DNA of 6,956 nt, from the NCBI GenBank assembly GCA_020348765.1, contig CP070753.1, positions 1,957,456-1,964,411 on the forward strand, given 5' to 3'. Made by a program: the position numbers and the translations under genes. The notes under the pieces were generated by a model. That model saw only the letters and a list, made by a program, of their open reading frames with translations. It was not told the origin of the DNA and did no database searches. The stretch is from Burkholderiales bacterium. Its GTDB lineage: Bacteria; Pseudomonadota; Gammaproteobacteria; Burkholderiales; Burkholderiaceae_E. Shown here in pieces: positions 1-6,197 of the stretch. Position 1 is the first letter of the stretch. Every line of letters starts with the position of its first letter.

Positions 1-1
1 C

Positions 2-331
2 CTGCGCCGTGGCACGCTGCGCCACCGGCGCGAGCTCGCGCACGTGCAGCAGTGGCTGCAGCGGGTCGAGCTGGCGGCTCCCCGCGACTACGGACTGGCG
101 GTCGAGATCCTGCGCTGCCGCCGGCTGGTCAAGGGATACAGCGATACGCACTCGCGCGGGCAGGGCAAGTTCGATCGCCTGATGCAGGCCGCCGACCGGT
201 TGCTCGGCGAGCCCGATGCCGCGGCGCGGCTGGCTGCGCTGCGCGAAGCGGCACTGGCCGATGCGGCCGGCGACCAGCTGAGCGAGCGCCTGCGCGAGCA
301 GGGGCTGGCCGAGCTCGCCTCCGCGGCCTGA
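2..331 (+). CDS. Indolepyruvate oxidoreductase subunit beta family protein, C-terminal fragment
   Basis: This is the 3' end of a gene that starts outside the window. The frame is open from base 2 to a TGA at 329-331, so the GTG at 44 is internal and not the start. The visible 109 residues contain a segment reading CRRLVKGYSDTHSRGQGKFD, which I recognise as the conserved tail of the large proteobacterial indolepyruvate oxidoreductase beta-type proteins (the C-terminal DUF6537-like region). A charged, Ala/Leu-rich helix follows. Enzymes of this family oxidatively decarboxylate indolepyruvate and other arylpyruvates to the aryl-acetyl-CoA, in the cytoplasm. No catalytic or cofactor motif lies in the visible part, so the assignment rests on this one conserved block. 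The gene converges with the MFS gene, with only 19 bp between the stops and no clear terminator. Confidence 0.7.
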   Translation: MRRGTLRHRRELAHVQQWLQRVELAAPRDYGLAVEILRCRRLVKGYSDTHSRGQGKFDRLMQAADRLLGEPDAAARLAALREAALADAAGDQLSERLREQGLAELASAA

Positions 332-350
332 GACCCGCGCCCGGCCCGGC

Positions 351-1571
351 TCAGCCGGCGACCGGATGCGCCATGCGCGGTGTCGGCCGCACGTTCATCG
401 TCATCTGCGCGGCCCCGGCGACCATGCCGATCGCCACCGCGCTCTTCCAGGCGAGATCGTACGAACCGAGGCTGGTGTAGATCAGGCCGCCGCCCCAGCC
501 GCCGAGGAACGATCCGACCTGGTGGCTGAAGAACGCGATCCCGGTCAGCGTGGCCATGAAGCGCAGGCCGAAGATCTGTGCCACGAGACCGTTGATCAGC
601 GGCACGACGCCCAGCCACAGCATGCCCATCGCCGCACCGAACAGCAGCGTCGAGGCCGTGCTCGGCGGCATGATGAAATACGCGGCCAGGGTCAGCGAAC
701 GCAGAATGTAGATTCCGCCCAGCAGCAGGTGCTTGGGATAGCGGCCCCCCAGCCAGCCGCACAGGTACGAGCCGATGACATTGATCGCGCCGATCACCGC
801 CAGTGTCTGCGCGCCCAGCATCGGGTCCATGCCGCAGATGGCCAGGTAGTTCGGCAGGTGGTTGGTCAGGAACACCAGCTGCAGCCCGCAGACGAAGAAG
901 GCGGCCGCCATCGTCAGGTAGCCGCGGTGGCCGAATGCCTCGCCCAGTGCGTCGCGCATGGTCAGCGCCACCTCGTGGCCCGAGTAGGCCGTTGCGATGC
1001 GATCGGCGCGACCGCTGAGCAGGGCCGCCGGCAGCATCGCCGCGGCCAGCGCGATGAAGCCGGCCATCGCGAACTGCCAGCCGTGCGCCGCGATCAGGCT
1101 CTGCGCCATCGGCGCGGCCACGAGCGTTCCGACCGAGCCGGCGGCCGAGACGATGCCCAGCACCAGGCTGCGGCGCTCGACACTGACCGCACGCGAGGCG
1201 GCCGCCATCGCCAGACTCGAGGTCGTGCACGACAGGGCCAGACCCACCAGCAGGCCGGCGCCGATCACCAGCGTCGTCGCCGACTCGGCCAGCATCGTGA
1301 CCAGCAGGCCAAGCGCGTAGACCAGCGTGCCGGCCACGCCCACCCAGCGCATGCTCCAGCGGTCGGCGAGCGCGCCGACGAACGGCTGGGTGACGCCCCA
1401 CACCACGTTCTGCACCGCCAGCGCCAGCGTGAAGTCGGCGGCCGTCACGCCGAGTCCCTGCGTGACCGGCTGCAGGAACAGGCCCATGCTCTGGCGCATG
1501 CCCATGCTGAGGCTGAGCATCAGCGAGGCGCCGAGCAGGATCGAGGGGGTATGGGGATGGGCCGCGCGCAT
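351..1571 (-). CDS. MFS transporter, 12-TM permease
   Basis: A 406-residue inner-membrane major facilitator protein, the usual length for the superfamily. The frame is open back to an ATG at 1763, but the first 64 residues of that longer form are Arg/Pro/Gly-rich and unlike a membrane protein, and they would overlap the neighbouring gene's start. The ATG at 1571 places TM1 immediately after a short N-terminus, so I choose it. The Shine-Dalgarno signal is weak. The loop between TM2 and TM3 carries motif A as GALADRWSMR (residues 66-75). A degenerate counterpart, GWLGGRYPK, lies at 272-280 between the two halves. A conserved-looking SHQVGSFLGGW lies at 349-359 near TM11. The N-terminal MRQSMGLFLQPVTQGLGV (25-42) resembles the group related to oxalate/formate and monocarboxylate carriers. 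The substrate cannot be read from sequence; a small organic acid is an inference. It is divergently arranged with the flavin reductase at 1751, suggesting co-regulation. Confidence 0.9.
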   Translation of the reverse strand: MRAAHPHTPSILLGASLMLSLSMGMRQSMGLFLQPVTQGLGVTAADFTLALAVQNVVWGVTQPFVGALADRWSMRWVGVAGTLVYALGLLVTMLAESATTLVIGAGLLVGLALSCTTSSLAMAAASRAVSVERRSLVLGIVSAAGSVGTLVAAPMAQSLIAAHGWQFAMAGFIALAAAMLPAALLSGRADRIATAYSGHEVALTMRDALGEAFGHRGYLTMAAAFFVCGLQLVFLTNHLPNYLAICGMDPMLGAQTLAVIGAINVIGSYLCGWLGGRYPKHLLLGGIYILRSLTLAAYFIMPPSTASTLLFGAAMGMLWLGVVPLINGLVAQIFGLRFMATLTGIAFFSHQVGSFLGGWGGGLIYTSLGSYDLAWKSAVAIGMVAGAAQMTMNVRPTPRMAHPVAG

Positions 1572-1750
1572 GGCGGCGCGAGTTTCGCATCGCCGGTGCC
1601 ACCGGGCAAGCGCGAGCTGAATCCCTGCGACCGATATCTCGCCCGAAAGCGACTGCGGCTGCGGTAGATTCGGGGGGCGGCCGCCACCGGGCCCGGTTCG
1701 AGGCGCCGGTGACCGCGCACCCTGACAGCTCACGCCCGATCGCGTCGAAC
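1572..1750. promoter_or_regulatory. Shared divergent upstream region of the MFS and flavin-reductase genes
   Basis: This 179-bp gap must hold the promoters of both divergent genes. It contains two direct copies of GCCACCGGGC (1598-1607 and 1683-1692), starts 85 bp apart. It also has two copies of CGCCGGTG (1591-1598 and 1703-1710), flanking or touching the first set. A weak -10-like TAGATT lies at 1665-1670 on the plus strand without a convincing -35 box. No regulator gene is next to it in the window. The repeats could be operator half-sites, or chance in GC-rich DNA. Confidence 0.35.
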
Positions 1751-2917
1751 ATGGACCAGCCACTGCTATTCACCCCGCTCCAAATCCGTGACCTGACCCT
1801 GCGCAACCGCGTGGTCGTGGCCCCGATGCACCAGTACTCGGCGACGCGGGGCTTCGCCACCGACTGGCACCTGATGAACGCGGGTCGCTACGCGGCCGGC
1901 GGCGCCGGGCTGGTGATGATGGAATCGACCAAGGTCGAGCGCCGCGGCTGCGGCACCGTCGGCGATCTCGGGCTCTGGGACGACGCGTTCGTGCCGGGGC
2001 TGGCGCGGGTCGCCGGTTTCGTGCACACCTGTGGCGCCGCGGTCGGCATCCAGCTCGGCCACTCGGGGCGCAAGTCCCGAATCGAGCGCCCCTGGGAAGG
2101 CGGCAAGCCGCTCGAGCGCACGGCCGAGACCGAAGCGCTGGTCGACGACTGGGATGCCTGGGAACTGGTCGCACCCAGCGCCGTGCCCGTGGGCGACGCG
2201 TGGCCGACGCCGCGGGCGCTATCGCGCAGCGAAATCGCCGACGTGGTCGACGCTTTCGGGCATGCCGCGGCACGCGCCGAGCAGGCCGGCTTCGACGTGG
2301 TCGAAATCCACGGCGCGCACGGATTCCTGATCCACGAGTTCCTGTCGCCGCTGGCCAACCAGCGCGACGACGAATACGGCGGCTCGGAGCAGGCCCGGAT
2401 GCGGTTCGCGCTCGAGGTCACCGAGAGCGTGCGCGCGCGGTGGCCGGCGCACAAACCGCTGTTCTTCAGGGTCTCGGCCGTCGACGATGCCGGCTGGGAG
2501 CTCGCGCACAGCGTCGAGCTTGCGCGCCGCCTGGCGCCGCTGGGTGTCGACATCATCGACTGCAGCTCGGGCGGGCTGCTGGGGCGGCCGGGCGCGGCGA
2601 GCGCCGGCTACGGCTACCAGGTTCCCTATGCCGAGACCATTCGCCACGAGGCCGAGGTGATGACGATGGCCGTGGGCCTGATCGTGCACGCGCTGCAGGC
2701 CGAGCGCATCCTGCAGCAGGGCCGGGCCGACCTGGTCGCGCTCGCGCGCGAAATGCTCTACAACCCGAACTGGGCCATGGACGCGGCGCAGAAGCTCGGC
2801 ATCGATCCCCAGTTCACGATGCTGCCGCCGCCGTACCGGTACTGGCTCGAGCGGCGTGCCGCGACCGTGCCGCAGGTGCAGCCGTCGACCTTCGACGACG
2901 GGCACATCGACCCGTAA
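1751..2917 (+). CDS. NADH:flavin oxidoreductase/NADH oxidase, old yellow enzyme family (YqjM-like)
   Basis: A 388-residue cytoplasmic FMN-dependent (beta/alpha)8-barrel ene-reductase, of a length typical of the YqjM/XenA class. The ATG at 1751 gives the family's normal N-terminus (LLFTPLQIRDLTLRNR); an in-frame GTG at 1709 would add 14 residues with no family resemblance. Visible motifs are the N-terminal barrel strand APMHQYSA (24-31), IQLGHSGRK (100-108) around the flavin, the active-site pair His187/His190 in EIHGAHGFLIHEF, the following PLANQRDDEYGGS (200-212), Arg240 in FFRVSA, and the phosphate-binding region VGLIVHALQAE (308-318) with LAREMLYNP (331-339). These enzymes use NAD(P)H to reduce C=C bonds activated by a carbonyl or nitro group. 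The cysteine that normally follows the methionine in the first motif (Cys26 of YqjM) is His27 here, while Tyr29 is kept. The physiological substrate is unknown. The divergent MFS gene may move it. Confidence 0.93.
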   Translation: MDQPLLFTPLQIRDLTLRNRVVVAPMHQYSATRGFATDWHLMNAGRYAAGGAGLVMMESTKVERRGCGTVGDLGLWDDAFVPGLARVAGFVHTCGAAVGIQLGHSGRKSRIERPWEGGKPLERTAETEALVDDWDAWELVAPSAVPVGDAWPTPRALSRSEIADVVDAFGHAAARAEQAGFDVVEIHGAHGFLIHEFLSPLANQRDDEYGGSEQARMRFALEVTESVRARWPAHKPLFFRVSAVDDAGWELAHSVELARRLAPLGVDIIDCSSGGLLGRPGAASAGYGYQVPYAETIRHEAEVMTMAVGLIVHALQAERILQQGRADLVALAREMLYNPNWAMDAAQKLGIDPQFTMLPPPYRYWLERRAATVPQVQPSTFDDGHIDP

Positions 2918-2970
2918 GCCCTAAGCCCTAAGCCCGTGAGCCCGTGAGCCCGTGAGCCCGTGAGCCCGGC
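2910..2970. repeat. Tandem 7/8-bp repeat between convergent genes
   Basis: The spacer between two convergent stop codons is almost pure tandem repeat. It holds two units of GCCCTAA (2918-2924, 2925-2931), four units of GCCCGTGA (2932-2939, 2940-2947, 2948-2955, 2956-2963) and a partial unit at 2964-2968. The degenerate unit ACCCGTAA at 2910-2917 already includes the reductase stop codon. The array ends just before the tctA stop at 2971. Every unit contains TAA or TGA on the plus strand. The 8-bp period shifts the frame each time, so all three plus frames are closed. The GCCCTAA units give TAG on the minus strand. Confidence 0.9.
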
Positions 2971-4455
2971 TCAGCGCGCGCGGCGCCACGGCCGCGCGCG
3001 CGCGAGCGACCAGACATGCAGCGCCAGCGCGGCCACGATGATGCCGAAGATGGTGGCTGCGATCGGCCGTTCGATGAAGTCCAGCGGCGTTTCGACGCGG
3101 GCCAGGCTGGTGCGGAACTTGGACTCCACGATGCCACCCAGCACCATTCCGAGGACGATCGGAACGATCGGCAGGTTCAGCCGTTTCAGGATCAGCCCCA
3201 GCAGTCCGAATCCGGCGGCCATGGCACAGTCGGTCGCCGAGTTGCGCAGCGAATACACCCCGACGAAGGACAGCGTCAGGATCGCCATTCCGAGAAAGCG
3301 GTTCGGAATGACGATGATGTGCAATAGCCAGCGCGTGGCGAGCAGCAGGAACACCAGCGCCAGCACGTTCAGAAGCAGCAGGCACAGATACAGGCTCAGC
3401 ACGAATTCGGGCTGATCGCGGAACAGGCCCGGGCCGGGCACGACGTTGTGCACGTAGAACACCGACAGCATCATCGCGGTCAACGCCTCGCCGGGAATCC
3501 CCAGCGCGAGCAACGGCACCATCGCCGCCGGCGGCACCGCGTTGTTGGCCGCCTCGGAGGCGACCAGTCCCTCCGGCGAGCCACGCCCGAACTGCTCCGG
3601 GGTCCTGGACGTCTTCTGAGCCAGCGTGTAGCCGAAGAACTGGGCCAGGAACTCGCCGACACCGGGAATGATGCCCATGACGACGCCGAATGACGCCGAG
3701 GGAAACAGCACCCTTGGATAGCGCAGCACCTCGAGCAGTTGTCCGAGCGGCCCACCGGCGAGCGGCGGCACGCGCTCATGGTCGTCTCGCCCCGTGAGCA
3801 GCAGGAACGCCTGCGAAATCGCGAACAGCCCCAGCACCACCACGATCAGGTCGACGCCCGAGGCGAGCCAGGTCTGATCGAACGTGTAGCGCCGTGTATA
3901 GCGCACGGCCTCCAGACCCACCGTGTTCAGGAAGATGCCAAGGCACAGCATGGCTCCGGCGGCCATGTTGCGGCCGCGGTGCGAAATCACGACCAGCACC
4001 ATGCCCAGCAGCGCGGCCATGAAGATCTCGCGCGAGCCGAACATCGGCGCCACCTCGGCCAGCACCGGCGCCAGCAGCATCAGGCACAGCACCGAGAACA
4101 CGCCGCCGATGAACGAGGCGCCGTAGGCCAGCGCCAGCGCGCGCTGCGCCTCGCCCCGGCGCGTCATCGGATAGCCGTCGTAGGTGGTCAGCGCATTGAC
4201 GGCTGTGCCCGGCGTGTTGATCAGGATCGCCGGCAGCGCACCGCCGAACATCGCCGAGCCGTAGATGCCCAGCAGCAGCGTCAGCCCGACGATCGGCTCC
4301 ATCGCGAACGTCGCCGGCAGCAGGATCGCGATCGCGATCGCCGGCCCGACGCCCGGGATCGCCCCGATGATGACGCCGCCCACCGATCCCACGAGCAGGG
4401 CCGCGATCACGTCGGCGCGCGCGAGCGTCTGCAAGCTTGCCAGCAGAATCTCCAT
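2971..4455 (-). CDS. tctA: Tripartite tricarboxylate transporter, large permease subunit TctA
   Basis: A 494-residue polytopic inner-membrane protein, full length for the TctA (DUF112) family. TctA is the main ion-coupled translocating subunit of the tripartite tricarboxylate transporter. Family signatures are clear: IPGVGPAIAIAILLP (33-47), GIYGSAMFGGALPAILINTP (63-82) followed by GT, DGYPM (93-97), and in the second half IPGVGEFLAQF (263-273), SPEGLVASEAANNA (293-306) and MVPLLALGIPG (312-322). The two PGVG loops (34-37, 264-267) reflect the internal duplication of the family. About a dozen hydrophobic segments follow one another to the Arg-rich C-terminus. It is the last gene of the leftward operon, 9 bp after tctB. 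Its own ribosome site is poor (CGGTGCC region), so translation may be coupled to tctB. The substrate is set by TctC and cannot be read from this gene. Confidence 0.96.
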   Translation of the reverse strand: MEILLASLQTLARADVIAALLVGSVGGVIIGAIPGVGPAIAIAILLPATFAMEPIVGLTLLLGIYGSAMFGGALPAILINTPGTAVNALTTYDGYPMTRRGEAQRALALAYGASFIGGVFSVLCLMLLAPVLAEVAPMFGSREIFMAALLGMVLVVISHRGRNMAAGAMLCLGIFLNTVGLEAVRYTRRYTFDQTWLASGVDLIVVVLGLFAISQAFLLLTGRDDHERVPPLAGGPLGQLLEVLRYPRVLFPSASFGVVMGIIPGVGEFLAQFFGYTLAQKTSRTPEQFGRGSPEGLVASEAANNAVPPAAMVPLLALGIPGEALTAMMLSVFYVHNVVPGPGLFRDQPEFVLSLYLCLLLLNVLALVFLLLATRWLLHIIVIPNRFLGMAILTLSFVGVYSLRNSATDCAMAAGFGLLGLILKRLNLPIVPIVLGMVLGGIVESKFRTSLARVETPLDFIERPIAATIFGIIVAALALHVWSLARARPWRRAR

Positions 4456-4464
4456 CGGGCACCG

Positions 4465-5067
4465 CTACAGGTACAGGATCATGAAGTTGCGCACGCTCGA
4501 CGGCAGCCACTCATAAGCGACCGCGCCCGGGATCTTCACCTGCAGCAGTGCCTTGAAGGTCACCACCGTCAGCATTGCGGTGAGCACGGCCGCGGCCAGC
4601 ATGCCGCGCGAGCGATAGCCGAGCCGCCACGCGAGCAGGACGCAGAACAGCACGGTCGTCGGCAGGTAACCGGCGACGGGCACCAGCGCGACGTAGGCCA
4701 TGAACCACGCCAGGTACTCGAGCGCTCGGCCCCACACGGCGAGTTCGTCGACGATCCGGTGCCGCGCCGGCGCCACAGCCGCCGCATGCTCCGGGGCGCC
4801 CAGCCGCTGGCGCCGATTGCGGATCCACGAGAACAGCAGCTCGAGCGCGCCGAACAGCACCATGCCCGCCAGCGACAGCCCGGGCCAGAATCCCGGCTGC
4901 GACACCAGCGGCGCACCGCGCACGAAGCGGGTCTGCTCGCCCAGCTGCGACAGCAGCAGCATGGCGGCGAGCAGGGTGACCGCGGCGAACAGGACTTCGG
5001 CCGGGTGGTGAGGTGCGTCGAGCAGCTCCGAGGCTCGATGCACCTCGATGTCACGCCCGTCGTGCAT
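4465..5067 (-). CDS. tctB: Tripartite tricarboxylate transporter, small permease subunit TctB
   Basis: A 200-residue membrane protein with the layout of the TctB family: a polar N-terminus, TM1 near 24-41, a conserved-looking loop VSQPGFWPGLSLAGMV (55-70) leading into TM2, a polar cytoplasmic stretch (about 83-110), then hydrophobic segments around 115-149 and 154-174. The C-terminus ends LPSSVRNFMILYL, in the usual TctB style. TctB is the poorly conserved small subunit that partners TctA in the inner membrane. Assignment rests on membrane topology, the PGF(W/F)P loop and its position between tctC and tctA. It begins 16 bp after the tctC stop without a clear Shine-Dalgarno sequence and stops with TAG 9 bp before tctA. 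Alternative start codons inside the first 20 residues would not change the topology. Confidence 0.9.
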   Translation of the reverse strand: MHDGRDIEVHRASELLDAPHHPAEVLFAAVTLLAAMLLLSQLGEQTRFVRGAPLVSQPGFWPGLSLAGMVLFGALELLFSWIRNRRQRLGAPEHAAAVAPARHRIVDELAVWGRALEYLAWFMAYVALVPVAGYLPTTVLFCVLLAWRLGYRSRGMLAAAVLTAMLTVVTFKALLQVKIPGAVAYEWLPSSVRNFMILYL

Positions 5068-5083
5068 CTGCGTCGCCCGGGCG

Positions 5084-6034
5084 CTACTTCTCCAGCAGCG
5101 CCGCGATCGACTTCAGGGTTCCGATGTCGTTCGCAATCTGTTGCCTGGCAGCGGCCGCGTCCATCCAGTAGACCTGCGCCCCGGTCTCGCGTGCCAGCTT
5201 CTGCGCGCGCTCGCCGAGCACGGCCTTGCGGGCGACTTCGACGATCTTCGCGCGCACCTCGGGCGCGACTTCCTTGCGCACGAACAGGCCGTTCCAGAGC
5301 GAGACCTTCAGCGACGGTTCGATCTCGCCGACCGTGGGCGCATCCGGCACCAGACCGAGGCGCTCGCCGGTGACCGCCGCCAGCACGTTGACCTTGTCAA
5401 GGCAGGGCAGCACCAGCTGGATCGTGGTGTTCATCACGTCGACGTCGCCCGAGGCCAGCGTATTGCAGTCGAGCGCATCGAACGCCGCATCCGAGGCATA
5501 TTCGAAGCCGAGCTTCCTGGCCAGCGCCAGCGTGACCCGCGTGGGCACCAGCGGCGCGCCGAAGTGGCCGAGCACGACCTTGTTGGACTTCGCGTGAACG
5601 GCCAGTTCCTGCATCGTCCGGTACGGCGCATCCTTGCCGGCGACGATGACGAACGGATAGGTCAGGAAGATGCCGAGCGGCTCGAACGGGTCCGGACTCA
5701 ACTCCGGGATGCCGATCTGCGGGCCCACCACCGGTACGCCGACCACGAACGAACCGATCATCGATCCGTCGGTCGGGCCCTTGGCCACCTCGACTGCGCC
5801 CGGGAACGGGCCGCCGCCGCCGCCGGGCTTGTTCACGACCGCAGCCGGCGTGCCATAGGCCTGCTGGAACGCGTCGGCGATCATGCGCGTCAGCACGTCT
5901 TCCAGGTCGCCCGGCGGGAACGGCACGACGAACGAGACCGGTTTGTCCGGATACTCGGCGCGCACCGTCGGTGCCGCGAGCAGCGCAGCGGTGGCCGCGG
6001 CCGCTGCAATCCCAATGGCGAGCTTCTTTCTCAT
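5084..6034 (-). CDS. tctC: Tripartite tricarboxylate transporter substrate-binding protein TctC (Bug family)
   Basis: A 316-residue periplasmic solute-binding protein, the normal length for Bug/TctC proteins. Residues 1-26 are a typical Sec signal peptide (MRKK, an Ala-rich core, cleavage expected after VRA). The mature part opens with EYPDKPVSFVVPFPPG, the family's first strand and ligand loop. Next come VNKPGGGGG (67-75), TDGSMIGSF (88-96), and RLGLVPDAPTVGE (225-237) with LWNGLFVRK (246-254), matching the conserved C-lobe region. Bug proteins bind small carboxylates, often dicarboxylates or aromatic acids, and deliver them to TctA/TctB. The usual Gly-rich triplet after PPG is replaced by DLED (43-46). 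Two cysteines of the mature protein, Cys190 and Cys211, could form a periplasmic disulfide. It is the first gene of the operon and has by far the strongest ribosome site in the window. The substrate is unknown. Confidence 0.95.
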   Translation of the reverse strand: MRKKLAIGIAAAAATAALLAAPTVRAEYPDKPVSFVVPFPPGDLEDVLTRMIADAFQQAYGTPAAVVNKPGGGGGPFPGAVEVAKGPTDGSMIGSFVVGVPVVGPQIGIPELSPDPFEPLGIFLTYPFVIVAGKDAPYRTMQELAVHAKSNKVVLGHFGAPLVPTRVTLALARKLGFEYASDAAFDALDCNTLASGDVDVMNTTIQLVLPCLDKVNVLAAVTGERLGLVPDAPTVGEIEPSLKVSLWNGLFVRKEVAPEVRAKIVEVARKAVLGERAQKLARETGAQVYWMDAAAARQQIANDIGTLKSIAALLEK

Positions 6035-6042
6035 GGTCGTGT

Positions 6043-6049
6043 CTCCTCC
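6043..6049 (-). promoter_or_regulatory. Strong Shine-Dalgarno site of tctC
   Basis: On the minus strand this reads GGAGGAG, 8 bases before the ATG at 6034. It fixes the tctC start. It contrasts with the weak or absent sites of tctB and tctA, fitting the high copy number expected of a periplasmic binding protein relative to its permease. Confidence 0.9.
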
Positions 6050-6088
6050 GTTTTCGAATCGTTGTCATCGGGGCGCGGGCCGGCACGC

Positions 6089-6102
6089 CCGTGCATGCAC
6101 GG
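6089..6102. promoter_or_regulatory. Perfect 14-bp palindrome, candidate operator upstream of tctC
   Basis: CCGTGCATGCACGG is identical to its reverse complement and lies 55 bp upstream of the tctC start codon. Outer arms GGCCG (6078-6082) and CGGCC (6104-6108) surround it asymmetrically. The place and symmetry suit a dimeric repressor or activator site. An RNA hairpin is also possible. No regulator gene is adjacent. Confidence 0.45.
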
Positions 6103-6197
6103 TCGGCCATCCTCAGGCGCCGGTTCCAGTCTAAGGCAAAGCGCTGCTCGCGTTGACGCGTCGCCCGCGCTGCCGGGGCGGCTGCTGGCGGGCTCGG

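Larger units (their letters stand above)
6035..6197. promoter_or_regulatory. Noncoding leader/promoter region of the tctCBA operon
   Basis: No gene is supported in this 163-bp stretch between the NYN gene stop and the tctC start. It holds the tctC ribosome site, a 14-bp perfect palindrome and a weak minus-strand promoter candidate: TAGACT as -10 at 6128-6133, with TCAACG 17 bp upstream of it. A GC-rich inverted repeat (GCCCGC at 6163-6168 and GCGGGC at 6188-6193) follows the NYN stop but lacks a T-run, so it is at best a weak terminator. Whether the NYN gene reads through into tctC cannot be decided here. Confidence 0.4.

Noticed and set aside
366..1667. 433-residue plus-strand open frame antisense to the MFS gene
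   Set aside because: His/Arg/Gln-rich shadow of a membrane protein, without motifs.
88..1860. 590-residue minus-strand open frame across the MFS gene
   Set aside because: Its sequence is low-complexity Arg/Gly/Ala/His with no domain. It is the out-of-frame shadow of the MFS permease in GC-rich DNA, where stops are rare.
2918..2931. GCCCTAA units resembling telomere-type repeats
   Set aside because: Only two copies, and they grade into GCCCGTGA units between two bacterial genes. A telomere or chromosome-end meaning is not supported.
4321..4342. Run of GATCGC units resembling the GCGATCGC (HIP1) motif of cyanobacteria
   Set aside because: It simply encodes the Ala-Ile repeats after the PGVGP motif of TctA. 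Nothing else suggests cyanobacterial DNA.
3739..5373. 544-residue plus-strand open frame antisense to the tctCBA operon
   Set aside because: Gln/His/Arg-rich composition typical of an antisense frame of membrane-protein codons. It spans all three real genes and their junctions, with no recognisable domain or ribosome site.
6163..6193. GC-rich inverted repeat after the NYN stop as an intrinsic terminator
   Set aside because: The stem is 6 bp with a 19-base loop and no following T-run, so it does not meet the usual criteria.
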